Below are positions 33,573 through 46,300 of a DNA stretch of 64,000 bases, piece by piece (positions within the stretch are counted from its first letter, which is position 1; each line of letters begins with the position of its first letter). A model generated the notes under the pieces. That model was not told the origin of the DNA. It did not search any database and saw nothing but the letters and a program-made list of their open reading frames with translations. Source of the DNA: Pardosa pseudoannulata (Eukaryota > Arthropoda > Arachnida > Araneae > Lycosidae); contig CM063510.1 in assembly GCA_032207245.1 (NCBI GenBank), positions 49,041,595-49,105,594 of the forward strand, read 5' to 3'. Position numbers and translations under genes: made by a program.

Positions 33573-33759
33573 GCAGAACAATGGTCTAATGGCTAGGGAG
33601 TTGTTCTTCGGTATAAAAGTTCGTAGGTTCAAATTCCATTTCTGTAGTTATGAACTGTAGTCATGGATGTTCGTAGCCGTTCGGAATCGGCTTTAAGAAG
33701 TATTTTCCGGTTTCATTAGCCCTCATGTAACAAAACGGTAGACTGTAGCACTTCAAACG
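33573..33759 (+). repeat. tRNA-derived SINE, near full length, diverged
   Basis: ACAATGGTCTAATGGCTAGG, CGTAGGTTCAAATTCC (B box), then CATGGATGTTCGTAGCCG, CTTTAAGAAGTATTTTCCGG, TTTCATTAGCCCTCATG and AGCACTTCAAACG. It carries a short extra insertion between the B box and CATGG. Confidence 0.75.
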
Positions 33760-34952
33760 AATCAAGAAAATGTGTGGGGAAGAATGGTTAAATCGGACTC
33801 TTAAATTTAAGGCCTTCTCACACATCTATCTATTCATGATGCAAAAGTAGCGGATTCAGTTCACGATTCTTTTTCACAATGGAAAATAAACAGATTTCAC
33901 GTATGATGAAGATAAAACTTAACAGATTAAAGACTTTATCACGCGTCGACCTGCATCAGTACAAATTGGTTAAAATATTTTGCTATCGCACTAGAAATGA
34001 GCACATTCTTCATAGGAAAAAGCAATCGTAAACTGAATCTGATGCAATTTCAAGATGTACAGGTTGATATGTGATAGCTAGCCAGAAAAGTAATTAAAAA
34101 TTGATTTCAAAATATCGATTGACGCAAAGGTGAAGCTAAGTAAACGAGATTCAAAACATTAAGCAAGGCACAAATTTTCTCATCTACTACATCTGTACTA
34201 ATTTACAAAGTTTAACTGATGTGAAATAATAATAAATATATTAATGTTCTCCTTTAACATTTCCTAAAATAACAGGTGTATCATAAAATTTAACTGCGTA
34301 ATAAACTATTAATGAGAATAAATTTACATAAACTTCCAAAGTTTGCCACAAGAAGTATTTCTTGAAAGTATTACACGCTTTACATAATCCTGAACACACA
34401 AAATTCACTTCCCTGCCTCTAAACGCTTTTCCTTAGCTTTTTTTTTTTTAAATTTGAAACTTAATTCATTAAACACGCTAAGTATGAGGTCTCAAGTTTC
34501 AGTTCCGGATTAAAAGTATGAAAACTTGAATGTTCTTCAAGTTTCTTTAGGATTCAATTTTTAAGGTTAGAAGATAAAACGTTTTAAAGTTTTCTTGGGA
34601 ATTAAACACGTTTTTAAAAGATTAATTCAACTCGAAACTGTAGTTTAGAGAATTTTTTCGAAAATCTTGCTCTCCAAAAATTACATAAGGAAGTACGCTT
34701 AGAACTTGAAACATTCCTTTTTTATTACTTTCCATTTTTAGGAGGGATTAGGAAACACATAGTTATGTTGCCTGATTTTTCGTAACTTTAAGTGTTCTTC
34801 TAAAGTTAGTGATTATTTTGTGAGACTACTTGAACTTTTATTCAAGAAAAGAATAAAATATTTTTTTTCACTTGAATTGAGGCTGAACTGAGGCTTAACA
34901 TTTCTTTGTAGATGTGATTGATTTTTTTCGGGCAAAACTAATCAGGAACTCC
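33760..34952. other. No gene seen; one dispersed repeat
   Basis: AT-rich. 34076-34153 matches 795-870 (shared TTAAAAATTGATTTCAAAATAT and GTGAAG(C/T)TAA(G/A)TAA). GTACAGGTTGATATGTG nearby recurs as CTACAGGTTGACATGTG (16542) and GTATAGGTTGACGTGTA (63518). Confidence 0.5.
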
Positions 34953-34964
34953 AAAGGATATTCT

Positions 34965-35134
34965 GGCCGAAAGCAATGGCCGAATGGTAGAGTGCTGCTC
35001 TTCTGTAATAGAGTTCGCAGATTCGAATCCTGGCATGTATGTTAGTAGCCGTTCGTAATCGGCTAAAAGCAGTAGGTTCCTGTCTCATTAGCCCTCGTCA
35101 GCAAAACAGCAGACGTAGTGCTCCAAACCAAACT
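34965..35134 (+). repeat. tRNA-derived SINE, full length, with target-site duplication
   Basis: GGCCGAAAGCAATGGCCGAA, CAGATTCGAATCCTGGC (B box), TAGTAGCCGTTCGTAATC, CTCATTAGCCCTCGTCAGC and GTGCTCCAAACCAAAC. It is flanked by AAAGGATATTCT (34953-34964) and AAAGAATATTCT (35135-35146), a 12 bp duplication with one difference. Part of the stretch between B box and CATG is deleted. Confidence 0.85.
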
Positions 35135-35146
35135 AAAGAATATTCT

Positions 35147-35883
35147 AGATTCCTTTCATCTGTAACACAAATCACTCAAAATCTCAGAAAATTAGAATGG
35201 AAAGGTCATTTCTGTGGTGAAATGTTTGTGTAAAGAGAAAAATTAGGCTGATATGTTCGATGTCATTTCATTTATCACTAACAAATTCTTCTGCTTGTAG
35301 GTGTTATAAAAAAAAAACAACAAAAAAACAAACATTTGTAGTAACAATCCTGACAAATATGGCATAATAAATCTTGAAATGTCTCCCATTTTAATTCTGA
35401 TATAAACTTTATGGATAAATTTAGATTAATATAAAAGGAAATATGTAACCAGTAAAAATAATAGTCCCCGATTACCCAGGTGATTAGCCTCTATTATTTA
35501 GTTCGGCCTCAAATGCTGGACAAAAAGAACTCCTAATCAAGTGAAGCTGCTAAAAAAAAACGCAACATTGTGGTATTTAATATTTATTGAGGATCCAAAA
35601 GCATTGGTCTGTCAACCATATTTACAATGCAATAGCTCTGCTTAGAATGCTCAAAGAATATACACATTTATTGTCGATATCGGTCACACAACAAGCTAAT
35701 CACATTATTTTGTTCCCATAAGACTTAAGGTAGTGTAGCAAGTTTAGGAGTCAAGAGTGAACCTTGATCATTTAAAAGGGTTGAAAATTTTGGCTTGTGG
35801 ATAGAAAATTAGCATTTATTCAAGCGTTAGTTTTTAGAGGTGGATAAAAAGAATTTATGTCGGAAAAAAACTTCTTCACATGA
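35147..35883. other. No gene seen
   Basis: AT-rich; nothing recognised. Confidence 0.4.
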
Positions 35884-35963
35884 CATTGTATGGCTGGAAC
35901 ATTGGGTATTACAAAGTGAGAAGAAAAAAAGTGAATTTTGGATATCTATTTTAGAAACAATAA

Positions 35964-36242
<279 letters not shown>

Positions 36243-36566
36243 TTATCCAGTGGTAAGGTGAATGGAAGAAGCAGTTTTTATGGGTAAATCATCTCTATAT
36301 TTAAGAGTATAGTTTCTCTTTTAAGGCTTCTCTTGCACCATTTTCATTTATTCGTGGTGGAGCTGAGCGTGGAGGCTGCTGACAGCTGGATGTCTTATCT
36401 TTTTGCGTACACATCAAATTCCTCCAATATGCTTCCGCTTGACCGGATTATCCTACAATCTTAAGCGAGCGTGGGTTTTTTCATTTATTTTGTTATTACG
36501 AAAGAGTTCCCTTGTAAATTGTTCAAAACTCGCTTAATTTTTTAACCCCCCTTTTAAACCTGACAT

Positions 36567-36568
<2 letters not shown>

Positions 36569-36617
<49 letters not shown>
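36569..36617. repeat. (TA)n microsatellite
   Basis: About 48 bases of TA at the right end of the long repeat. Confidence 0.95.
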
Positions 36618-36620
<3 letters not shown>

Positions 36621-38892
36621 TTTAATAATTTTCTAATATTACATAATAAAGATAAAACACGACCTAAAAAAACTGAGCATAATAACTCTATAATAATTCA
36701 TACTATTAAATTGTTTATTTTTAAGGTAATGGAAAATTTTCATAATTATCTCCTAGGTATCTCTGTGATTATGAGAACTGAAATACAAAACTAAATATTT
36801 ATCTAGCAAAATAAGAAATTATAATTTGCATACTTAAATAGTTACAGAATAAATTACTCTTTAGTGGTAACATCAGATATTCTTATTTATTGGCTGTTAA
36901 AGTATTTAGAGTATCACGCGATACTAAATCTTTTGTAAAGTGAAATCATTAGTATACTTCACATCCAATATGTCCACCAGTAAAAAATATAGGACGTTAA
37001 TAAAAGCATAAAGTTCAATGATTCCTTTTAAAATTATATTATAAAGTAACTGTAATAGTTTATAAGTATCATAGGAAATTTCATATTGAAATTAAAAGGA
37101 ACAATTAGTAAATAAAAATTCTTGTTAACATCTGTTGTCAAAATGAAGCTAGGAAACAATATGAAGACAGCTTCAAATGTTGTATATTAAAAAAAAATTA
37201 AAGAGAATTAGAAAGAAGGTAAGATTGGTGTCAGAATAAATTCGAAAGTTTGATTTTTGAATTAACACATTGTGTGAAGGTACATTTCGCAGCGGGAGCG
37301 GGCGTTTGGGCGTAAATTTAGTTATTCAGTTAAATCTCAATAGATCGAAAATTATATAATTTTTTAAACAACTTTTCTTATTTTATATTGAAATATATAA
37401 ACAAATATATAAATGGAAATATATAAATAACAACCATAAGATATTTGTAAACAGAAAATATATTTTAGTGGATACATTTATAATAGTATCGTAAATATGA
37501 AAAATCGAATAGAAATAGTAGTATACAATTTTATTTTTTTTCCATTCTGTTGTTCTGCATCGACTGATGTTAAAACTAGTTTTCATTTGTCTAAACGTTT
37601 CCAGAATCTATGTAGTAGACAAGACCATTCGGCTTCGTTTTCCTGTATATACCGTTATTTTTGTACCCACAAACAAACCATGTTGTTACACTAACCCGTA
37701 ATAGTACGTGACCACCGCTCAAGTATCAATCGTCAGAAAACGTACTAGTACGTGTCCTGCATACAATGTGTTAACTTTTTTAAGGCAGTTGGATACCCCA
37801 CTTTAATTTTTCTCCGGTGTATAACTTCTAAAGGCATATAAACTGTTGTATCTTATTAGCATCAAATTTTCAGCTTCATATATGAGCTAAGTGCGTGATA
37901 ATATGAAGAAATAAAAATTATTACTCAAAGCTTACTGAAAAATGGCCTTGATGGTTATAAGCTCAAAAGATAATCTTGTATGAATCTTAATTTGTAAATT
38001 ATTCTACTTCCCTTTCAGTACTGAACCTCAAAAATGTTTAGGTGAAAATTTGAAAATCATAAGGATTAAATGAGAAATGCTGGAAATGTTTTAGAAACTC
38101 CCATCATCGATTTATATTTATTCTTAATTATACTGAAAACACGGTAGCGAAATTAAGAAAAAAACTTTCGTTTTGAAAATCCATTAAGTAAAATGAACGA
38201 TAAATCTTCTTAATATCTAAGATTTTCATGCCTTTCTCCCAGAGTGTGAAATCAATGTATAATTAATTTCTCTACTGTAGTTGTCATTAATCGAGATTTG
38301 AAAATTAATTTCGAATAAAGGAGGTCATAAATTATAAATTTTCTTTCGCTCCGCGTTATTTCCTTTGTTTGAATCTTCTTGACAATTAAGAGAGTTGGTG
38401 ATTAGCCACGTCGCTTTGCCTTATCGTTGTTGTACATGAAATTTTGACGACGGTGTACCAATCTAATGATTAAACTTTATGAAAGTTTTTGTTTAGCGAT
38501 AATTTATTTAGGGCAAGTACCTTTTGCTGACTAGAGCATTCAGAATTTAAAATATTATCTTTTGATTTATGAGTTTGTATAGAAAAGTAGAAGCACATAA
38601 TTAGAATTTCATTTTAATTGACAGGAGTTCCTTCATGTCCTTTTTCATGGTCACTTTCTAAACTACATATGTACTTCATTTTAACATGCTTGGTTTTATA
38701 TTTCCGAATAGACTTACAAAAGCATTCGACTTACACGAAAGTATAGTAATACGTTTAATAATCCAATAAATGAAACATTTTTGCGACTTTTTAATAATGT
38801 TCGTAAATAAATTTGAAATTTAGTTTTCACTCTGTTTATTATCAATATTCATAAAAAAGAATGGATTGTACTTTACTTTCTCTCCGAATGTT
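36618..38892. other. No gene seen
   Basis: AT-rich, no repeat family or coding block recognised. GTACGTGACC...CGTACTAGTACGTG near 37706-37758 is a locally palindromic stretch. Confidence 0.4.
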
Positions 38893-39060
38893 GCCCGACA
38901 GATTAGGGTACTAACCTTCGGTAACGCAGTTCGTGGATTCGAATCCTACTATGGCATGGATGTTTGTAGCCGTTTGGAATTGGCTTTAAGCAGTAGGTCC
39001 GGGCCTCGTTAGCAAAACGGTGAACCGTAGGGCTCTAAACTAAACTAAACCAAATCAAAT
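38893..39060 (+). repeat. tRNA-derived SINE, near full length
   Basis: CCCGACAGATTAGGGTACTA, CGTGGATTCGAATCCTAC (B box), CATGGATGTTTGTAGCCG, GCTTTAAGCAGTAGGTCC and a tail CTAAACTAAACTAAACCAAA. The TCATTAGCCCTCGTGTTGC block is partly deleted. Confidence 0.8.
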
Positions 39061-39792
39061 TTTTTATTTTCTCATGTACTCTTGCAAAAAGATGTAATTA
39101 TTTTCTTTAGTTATTCTTTTTATCTTATTTTTACAAAACAAATGAACGTTTACATAAATGTCGTTTTAGCAACGCTAACATGTTATTTTATGAAGTTACA
39201 TAACATCAGTGGAAACCAGAAAGTACTGGGAAGTAACCATTTACTAACCCAAGTTAGGTTACCAGCTACTTCAATATAAAATAATATTTATTATAAATTT
39301 TGCAAACTTAAGTTTATTCATGAAAAACATGCATTTGTATTTATATATCATTTGTTTATTTGGTTATCTAGAGCTCTAGGGGTTCGAATAAGGGAAATGA
39401 GAATGATAAAACGAAAGTTGTACTTTCAGGTTAGAAATTCCTTATACTTACATTTGCAAATAATCTCACGTGATTTGCTTTGAAATTTTATTTTCTTCAT
39501 TATTTTCTGCAGTACTTTAAAGTTTATTCCTCCCACTTTCAAGTTTATTAATTCAATGATAACACAAATTGTAGGTCAATACTCGATTGGTGCGAGTGGT
39601 TCATGAACAGATAGGTCCCAAAGTGGGGAACTCCTGTATTGCATTTATTGTCTCATATCTTTGTCGACTTTTATCTTATCGCACTCTGACATTGAACTGT
39701 TCAAAAACATCATATTAAACAGTGTCAGTGTCAGAATTCTGTCTTTTGAAAGAATTATTGTTATAATTCAATATATCAATTATTACAATACA

Positions 39793-39858
39793 GGCAGAGA
39801 CCTGATAATAATTGATAAATTATCAGAATCATATATCAATTATTATCAAGTCTCTGCC
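39793..39858. repeat. Near-perfect 66 nt hairpin
   Basis: Left arm GGCAGAGACCTGATAATAA then TTGAT. Right arm, reverse complemented, GGCAGAGACTTGATAATAA then TTGAT. That is 24 paired positions with one difference, and a loop of about 16 bases. On the minus strand the single difference becomes a G-U pair, giving an uninterrupted stem. Size and shape resemble a pre-miRNA, but no seed match or expression evidence is available; a small palindromic mobile element is the alternative. Confidence 0.7.
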
Positions 39859-40277
39859 AATGTTGTTATTATTAACAACCATCTCTAATTGAAAAAATGG
39901 TTTTTCTGCATATGCATTAAGGAAAACTAACCACCACAGAGAATATGAGAATAAAACTCCAATACTACCAAACTTTAAAGAATTTTGTGTGTCAAAAAAA
40001 AAAGCCGTTTATCCACTGATACTTTTCATTAATGTATCAATTTACTTGCATCATTTCATTAAAAAGTTCTTGATTCTACATTACCTTTTGTAAATATTAT
40101 TTAAATTTTTACACTGTTTTATATTGTTCAGATTTTATGTTTATATTTTTGGGCCTGTTTTTACTTAAGAAATATTTTTTCAGGGGTTCCGTGGAATATA
40201 AAATTTGAGAACCACAGTTGTAGTATATATTGAACCTACATATCAACAATCATGGAATATAGAAAAAAGACTATATA

Positions 40278-41462
40278 TACACCGAACATCGATTACATTA
40301 TGACCAGCCTGTTAATATCATGTAAAACCACCTTTAACCCTCAAAACTCAGCGCGGTATTGATTTACAAGGTGCGTATGTGCAGTCCGATTTAGCTAGTA
40401 CTAAGATTTCACCAACTGGTTCTGCAATTATCGCTCATTGAAGAGGTGGGGGATGGGGTATCGAGGCAACACGAATTTGGTTTTCCAGGTGGGTCCACAA
40501 ATGCTCTATTGGATTAATGTCAGGTGAATTTGGAGGCCAAGACATGACTTGAAAATCACTGAAATGTTCCCGAACCTCTCCCTGACTATTGGACCCTTGT
40601 AACATAGTGCACTATCTTGTTGGTAAAACCCACACTCTCACCGGAAATACTGTAGGGAAACCTGGACTGCAACAATTTTCAAGTAGCGCGCAGACGTCAG
40701 GGATTATTCTATGAAGATTATAGGTCCTAATGTGTTCCATGATAACATTGCCGACACCATAACCCCCCACACACATACCCAGGTTTGTTTCTGTCCAACT
40801 GTGCATTCGGAAGCCAGGGTTTCCTTTGGAAATTAGTGTATTCGTACACGTCTGTGGATGTGAGGGACCAGAAAACATGATACGCCTGATCATGCAACTT
40901 TCTTACATTCCTCTAATGTGTTATTCCGATGTTTCTTGAGTCACTGCAGACACAGCTACCGATGACATGCCCTCATTGGAGGAACATGTTTGGGCCTCCG
41001 GCTTCGCAGGCCCATACGCAGCAATGTAAGCTGAACAGTGTGTTAAGAAACATTGAAGCTGGTGGTGATTTCGGCTGTTGTAGTTCTTCGGCCAAGTCGA
41101 ACAATGAGTAGTAATCTCTAATCTTCTCTGGAATCAATAAGCCGTTGAAGACACACCGCATGTCGACGACATGTTTCACTATTCATACACCATTTTTGAA
41201 ATGTGCTCAAAATAACTGCATGTGAACAGCCCACTAAACTTTTCTGGTATTGATGTTCCTATTAGCCGAACCATAATGAATTATCGAAGTCTGATAAATC
41301 AGCTGCTTTTCCCATTATGTCGTTAATCGAGGTATGTTTGGAAAGACAATACATAGCGGTTTTATGTACTCCAACATCAGCTGCGCACGCGCAGTGGTTT
41401 TTTCCTGAGAAGCCAGTTGTGATAAATGGAGGATGGTCGTAATGTAATGGCTCTTCAGTGTA
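40278..41462 (-). mobile_element. Tc1-like transposon, decayed, with both ends
   Basis: The minus-strand left end TACACTGAAGAGCCATTACA (ending at 41462) is the inverted match of the opposite end TACACCGAACATCGATTACA at 40278, both followed by TTA(T/C)GACCA. The decayed transposase on the minus strand starts MGKAADLSDFD (near 41317), the same head as the 21 kb and 51 kb elements. Far downstream it reads EHFSDFQVMSWPPNSPDINP then IEHLW, the third-acid block with Glu kept. A VWV..QQD-like remnant marks the second Asp. Many stops and frameshifts. Confidence 0.75.
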
Positions 41463-42751
41463 AACCATTTTTTTAATTATTTTTCTAAGAAATTAAATCA
41501 TTTATAACGTTTTATAAATAATTTATTGTATCAAAATTCTGTCATGAAGATAATAGTTGACCACTATGGTATACGCAACAATATATCGTTGTTGGCATTT
41601 TTCTCAAGTATTGTAAGCGACGATTTGTCGTTATTTGGCATTAAAATGGTTAATCTATTGGTTACTTCCCTCTAACTTCCCATTCTAATTTCCTTCACGA
41701 GAGGTGAAGTCAAGGATTTGCCAATTCATCAAAACATCTAAAATAGAATAACAAATTTCATTAATATTTAATAATGAGAGTTGGTTAAATGAAACCTAGC
41801 TCAGGTTTCATACAAATAATACTACTAATTTTCTTTTCTATGTTAATTATTGAAATGGAGTTCTCTGAAGATTTCTTTTATGTCGTCTTGAATATACGAA
41901 TTGTATTAAGCATTCTGTTTTCAAGTTTTCTATCGGAATCGGGAATGGCTTTAGTTGAAGCTGAAGAGAGAAAAAAATGTAGTACTTCTTATTCGAAGGA
42001 AATTCACATGCTAGAATTTAATTTATTAGGTGTATCTTTAAAACTTTTCACTGCGAAATTTTAACAATGAAACACTGAAAACCCAATAAATGCATTTCTT
42101 TAAAAGTAAATACGTTATTTTTATGGAGAATATAAATAAAAGAGCGAAAATAATCCTGTAATCGTAAGAAAATTTTATTTTTAAAAAATTATTAAATAAT
42201 TGCAAAAAAAATCTTGTTATTCATTGTATTTTATTCTTATTATCGGTAGGACATATCGTACCTATGCAAAGCATACTGAACAATTATGTCTAATTTGCTA
42301 AGATTTAGGGAAAGATCGTAAAAATTCTCCCGATTAATATCAACATTTTATGGACAGTTAAAGCGAGCTTTTAGAATATTTGTGTTTATTGGAATACGTT
42401 TTCTTTACAGATATGGTAGGTAGCAGTCCTACCCAAATTTCTGCTATTTACTTTTTTACTTCAATAGACACATTTTGCAAGGGTTCCAAGAGACGATATA
42501 TTGTCGGTGTGCTCTAAATGAGTTAAAGTTAGTTAGTTTTCTAATTACAACGTATAAATCTAAAGCATAACTCGAAGCACTGAACAATATTACGAAGTGA
42601 GTTTTAAAAAAAAGTCATACACCATACTTCATTCTTATGGCTTTTAATTTCATGCATTTGTGAACATTCTCGCATATATTTCTTATTGTCACTGTGAAAT
42701 AGTTACCTACATAGGAACCTCGATCTATCGTTCATACATTGATCGTTTGAT
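41463..42751. other. No gene seen
   Basis: AT-rich. CGTTGTTGGCATTTTTCTCA / GTAAGCGACGATTTGTCG near 41588-41630 is weakly repetitive. No coding block recognised. Confidence 0.4.
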
Positions 42752-43171
42752 TCATTTGGTCTCAAATATATCCCTATTGAATATATTATTATTTTCTGCA
42801 TTGAATGTTTCTCTTATTTTTTGTTTTACCATATCTATCATAAAATCTATGTACCCCCGTTCCTTTGTCCTCTCAGAAGTATCGTTTATTTTAAATTTAG
42901 AACTGGAGACAGTTTTTTTGTATTTATAAGAATGTTCCACAGTTGTGTGAATGACAAATAATATTTTGAGCTTATGAAAGGGTTTCCTAGACCACCAGAT
43001 ATTTATTAGGCTATCAAATAGTGGAATCACGCCAAGGGATGAGATTTGCATAGGAGTAAAGTCATAAGAATTAGAGATGTGGAAAGAGAAAGAAAATATT
43101 TTGTCTAACAAACCCGCACTTATCAAACCGAAAAATGACGTGCCAACGCGATAGTAAAGTGTCAAATTCAT
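42752..43171 (-). pseudogene. Cytochrome P450-like fragment (CYP3-clan-like mid region), exon or relic
   Basis: A 139-codon open stretch on the minus strand, unusually long for this AT-rich DNA and not explained by a repeat. By eye it follows the order of blocks in CYP3-type P450s between the FG motif and the segment before the I helix: VGTSFFG near the start, FSFH, YDFTPMQ, SLGVIP, a basic SRKPF stretch and ERGYIDFMIDM, with spacing close to that family. After IDM a GTAAAA could be a splice donor; the remaining residues do not look like P450. No heme-binding FxxGxRxCxG exon was recognised elsewhere in the window. It could be one exon of a gene with very long introns, a fragment of a dead gene, or chance resemblance. 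Identity is tentative. Confidence 0.35.
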
Positions 43172-43247
43172 TCATGTTTATATTTTTTCCCTCCAATTCT
43201 AAACCCAGGGTAGTCGGTATACCATTCGCTTCTTCACTGATAGCGAA

Positions 43248-43411
43248 CCGAACGATGGTCGAATGGTAACGGCGCTGACCTTCGGTATCTAAGTTCGGGG
43301 TTGGAATCCCACTGCGATATGGATTTTCGCAGGCTTTAAGTAATAAGTCCCGGTCTCATTACCCCTCTTGTTCCAAAAAAGTAGATAGTAGAACTCAAAA
43401 TGAAACCAAAC
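43248..43411 (+). repeat. tRNA-derived SINE, near full length
   Basis: CCGAACGATGGTCGAATGG, CGGGGTTGGAATCCCACTG (degenerate B box), TATGGATTTTCGCAGG, CCCGGTCTCATTACCCCTC and a weak tail AACTCAAAATGAAACC. The GTAGCCGTTCGGAATC block is partly deleted. Confidence 0.75.
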
Positions 43412-43809
43412 ATTGCTGATCTCTTCGATATGAAGCATGCCAAGGTTTAATATTTAAATTCTTTGAATCTAAATAAGTATCAATATAAAACGTAAAAAGT
43501 ATATCTCTCCATACTGGATTGAGACAACCCGTTGCTGAAATAACTCTGTTTTTAGGTTGATTAAAGTGCACCTGAATCAGTAATTAGATTTTAAGTCTCT
43601 TAGGCTTTGTCAAAATTAAAATATTAAACGAAAAGTGACTGTGATAGTTTACTTACGCAAGTAGAGTCAATAAAATGCTCAGTCTTTGCAATCTGTTAAC
43701 AGCATAACGAAAGAAGGGAAGTGGAGTTGTAACTCCCCTGAGGATTGCAGCACATGTGTATTATATACGTAAGGATTAGTGTACTCATTTTATTATGTTT
43801 AATGATATA

Positions 43810-43920
43810 TACAGTGAAACCCGCTTAAGAATTTTCCAAGGGCCTAACTGATTAAGACTTCTTAAGCGGGAAAACTTCTTAAACGGGAAATTAGGCAATA
43901 AGCCTTATTTATGCGTATGT
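43810..43920. mobile_element. Pogo/Tigger-type element, left end only
   Basis: TACAGTGAAACCCGCTTAAG, then several CTTCTTAA(G/A)CGGG repeats in both orientations. It breaks off at a (TA)n tract. The CAGT...-starting end next to TA and the inward CTTAAG-rich repeats resemble pogo-type terminal repeats. Confidence 0.5.
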
Positions 43921-43991
43921 ATATATATATATATATATATTTATTTATTTATTTGTATATATAAATGTAAATATATATAAATATATATATA

Positions 43992-44050
<59 letters not shown>
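43919..44050. repeat. (TA)n microsatellite, interrupted
   Basis: TA repeats with a TTTATTTATTTATTTG insert. It separates two left ends of the pogo-type element. Confidence 0.95.
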
Positions 44051-44051
<1 letters not shown>

Positions 44052-44711
44052 GGTAAAACCTACTTAAGAAGTTTTCTAATGGAATGGAAAGAGAAAACTT
44101 CTTAAAAGAAATTTATTTTTTTTTAAAACAAAATAATCATACAGATAATGAGGAGAGATTTTTTTCTTTATAAAATAATATGTAAACAATAGGTTTGGTT
44201 TTTCTCAAGAATTTACATTTCTTTGCATACTTAAAAAAATTATCTAATAAAAGAAAACAACATAATTACATTAGCATGTCTTTAATTCAGCTAAGAAATT
44301 TTGCTTTAAACACCACTGGAATTGATTTTACAGAAAAATTCGGTTATAGTTTTTTGTTTTTGTTTTTTATCGGAAATTTTTAATAATTGATAACAGTCCA
44401 GCTGTCTTAAGCTTTTAAAATCTTCTCCAGTCACATTTTAAATATAAATGACAACAATCGTTTTTAACCATACACATTGACTTTTACAAACAGAGAGATA
44501 GGAGAAAAAAACAGTAATCGAAAAGCAGCTATAAACGCGTTCTGTAATAAACTTAGAAATGAAAGATAACTTTTTAAGCGGGAAAGAGTTTGGAACGAAA
44601 TTTTATAAACGGGTTATTTTAACATTATATGAATAGGGGGAAAAATGGGTACCGAAAATATAAACTTCTTAAGCGGGAAAATTTCTTAAGCTAGAACTGT
44701 ATTTTACTGTA
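44049..44711. mobile_element. Pogo/Tigger-type MITE, both ends
   Basis: Left end TACGGTAAAACCTACTTAAG. Right end ...CTTAAGCTAGAACTGTATTTTACTGTA, whose reverse complement begins TACAGTAAAATACAGTTC. Internal CTTCTTAAGCGGGAAA and TTTTTAAGCGGGAAAG strings repeat the terminal motif. About 660 bp, no transposase frame. Confidence 0.5.
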
Positions 44712-45540
44712 CTTAAATATATGTATGTTAAAAAGTCCTCTCTATTTTGTATTTTTCAAGGCATCAGATTTTAAAAATTTTGTACATTAAGCTTATTTAG
44801 CATTTAATATATGGTATTAATACGATCCATAGTCTCACTTTAGCTACTTTAATAAGATTTGAGGGATTTATTAAAATAGAATGTATAGGATATTCGTGTA
44901 GGATTCGTGACATATCACTATTTTAAATTAGTTGTAAATAATTATACTAGTTATAGTCACACATTTTGCCGAATTTCTACGACACTGTTCATTTTATTAG
45001 AATAGTTCTTAAAGGTCGACTTTAATATCTCCCTTACTATGAAAGGAAATCATCAAATGAACGCGAAATAATTGCTACATTTAAAGGCCTGAAATTGTAC
45101 TGAAAATGTATTAGAGGTAACGAAAAATTGCCAGAGTTCTAGTTGCTGCTTTGAAAGGTAATAATTGATTGCTTGCAAATTACACATTCCTGATATTTTG
45201 TTTCGCAGTTATGTAAATTGAAATGTAAGGAAACATAAATTCAACTCTTTTAATTAAACGTGCATTATACCATATTTGTTAACAAGGAAAATAATAATCT
45301 TGAAGTGGAAAATTGGTTTTTGGAGCTCTCAGCATGGAATGAAAAATTGCATTTGTGTTCGGTTAGTTCAATTGCTTTTATTTTGTTTTAATGGCTGCTA
45401 TTGTAGGTTTGTTTAATCGTAGCAATCACCGATGTTTTTATATGAATTAGTAATTTATTCAATGAATATTTTTAACCTAAAGATATAAAAATTTGAAAAG
45501 AGGAATATAATTATTTTATTTTTGATGTTATTTTTCTAAA
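44712..45540. other. No gene seen
   Basis: AT-rich; nothing recognised. Confidence 0.4.
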
Positions 45541-45562
45541 AGTATGACTATCTGTAAAAATA

Positions 45563-45595
<33 letters not shown>

Positions 45596-45614
45596 CTCTC
45601 TCTCTATCTATATT

Positions 45615-45686
<72 letters not shown>

Positions 45687-45845
45687 TATATATGTATATA
45701 TAATAATATCTGTATATACATATATGTATATATCTATATATATGTTATATGGTATATATGTATATATATATGAATTTATATATATATATATATGTAGATG
45801 TTTATGTATATATATATACATATATTATATATAGACATATATATA

Positions 45846-45899
<54 letters not shown>
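45563..45899. repeat. (TATC)n/(TA)n compound microsatellite
   Basis: TATC repeats (about 45565-45610) run into TA, TATG and TATAA mixtures up to 45899. Overlapping frames on both strands are artefacts. Confidence 0.97.
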
Positions 45900-45901
<2 letters not shown>

Positions 45902-46198
45902 TTTTGCATGTAAACACAATTCTGTAATGTGAACTTTTTAAATAGGTAGATATTATTCTGCGATTTCAGTCGATATATCTTCCGAAGAAGTAAATTTATT
46001 TCCAAAGCTTGAAATATCATAAAATGTGAATCCAAATGACAAAATAATAAATAAAAACATATACTAGAAAGTTCGGTAGAATGCTTATGTGACTATCAAC
46101 TACTGTCGTTGAAAAAATAATTCATTCCAAGACACATAAAAAAATCTAAAAAATATTTTTGGCTGCACCTGTAAAAGAAATCTGGACATTAATGGGTT

Positions 46199-46300
46199 AA
46201 AGTCAATTCCGAATGACTAAGAAAACTCATACTATCAGCAGGAATCGAAACCGTAGTATCCGGTACCAAAAAAGGTCAAACCGATGCGGCCATAGTTTGA
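46199..46300 (-). repeat. tRNA-derived SINE, head, reversed
   Basis: Reverse complement reads ATGGCCGCATCGGTTTGACC, GGTACCGGATACTACGG, TTTCGATTCCTGCTG (B box) and CATTCGGAATTGACTTT. The 3' part is absent. Confidence 0.65.

Noticed and set aside
40336..41655. A TTAA element from TTTAACCCTCAAAACTC to ATGGTTAA
   Set aside because: The ends do not form an inverted repeat and the interval overlaps the Tc1-like element; the match to CCC...GGG is chance.
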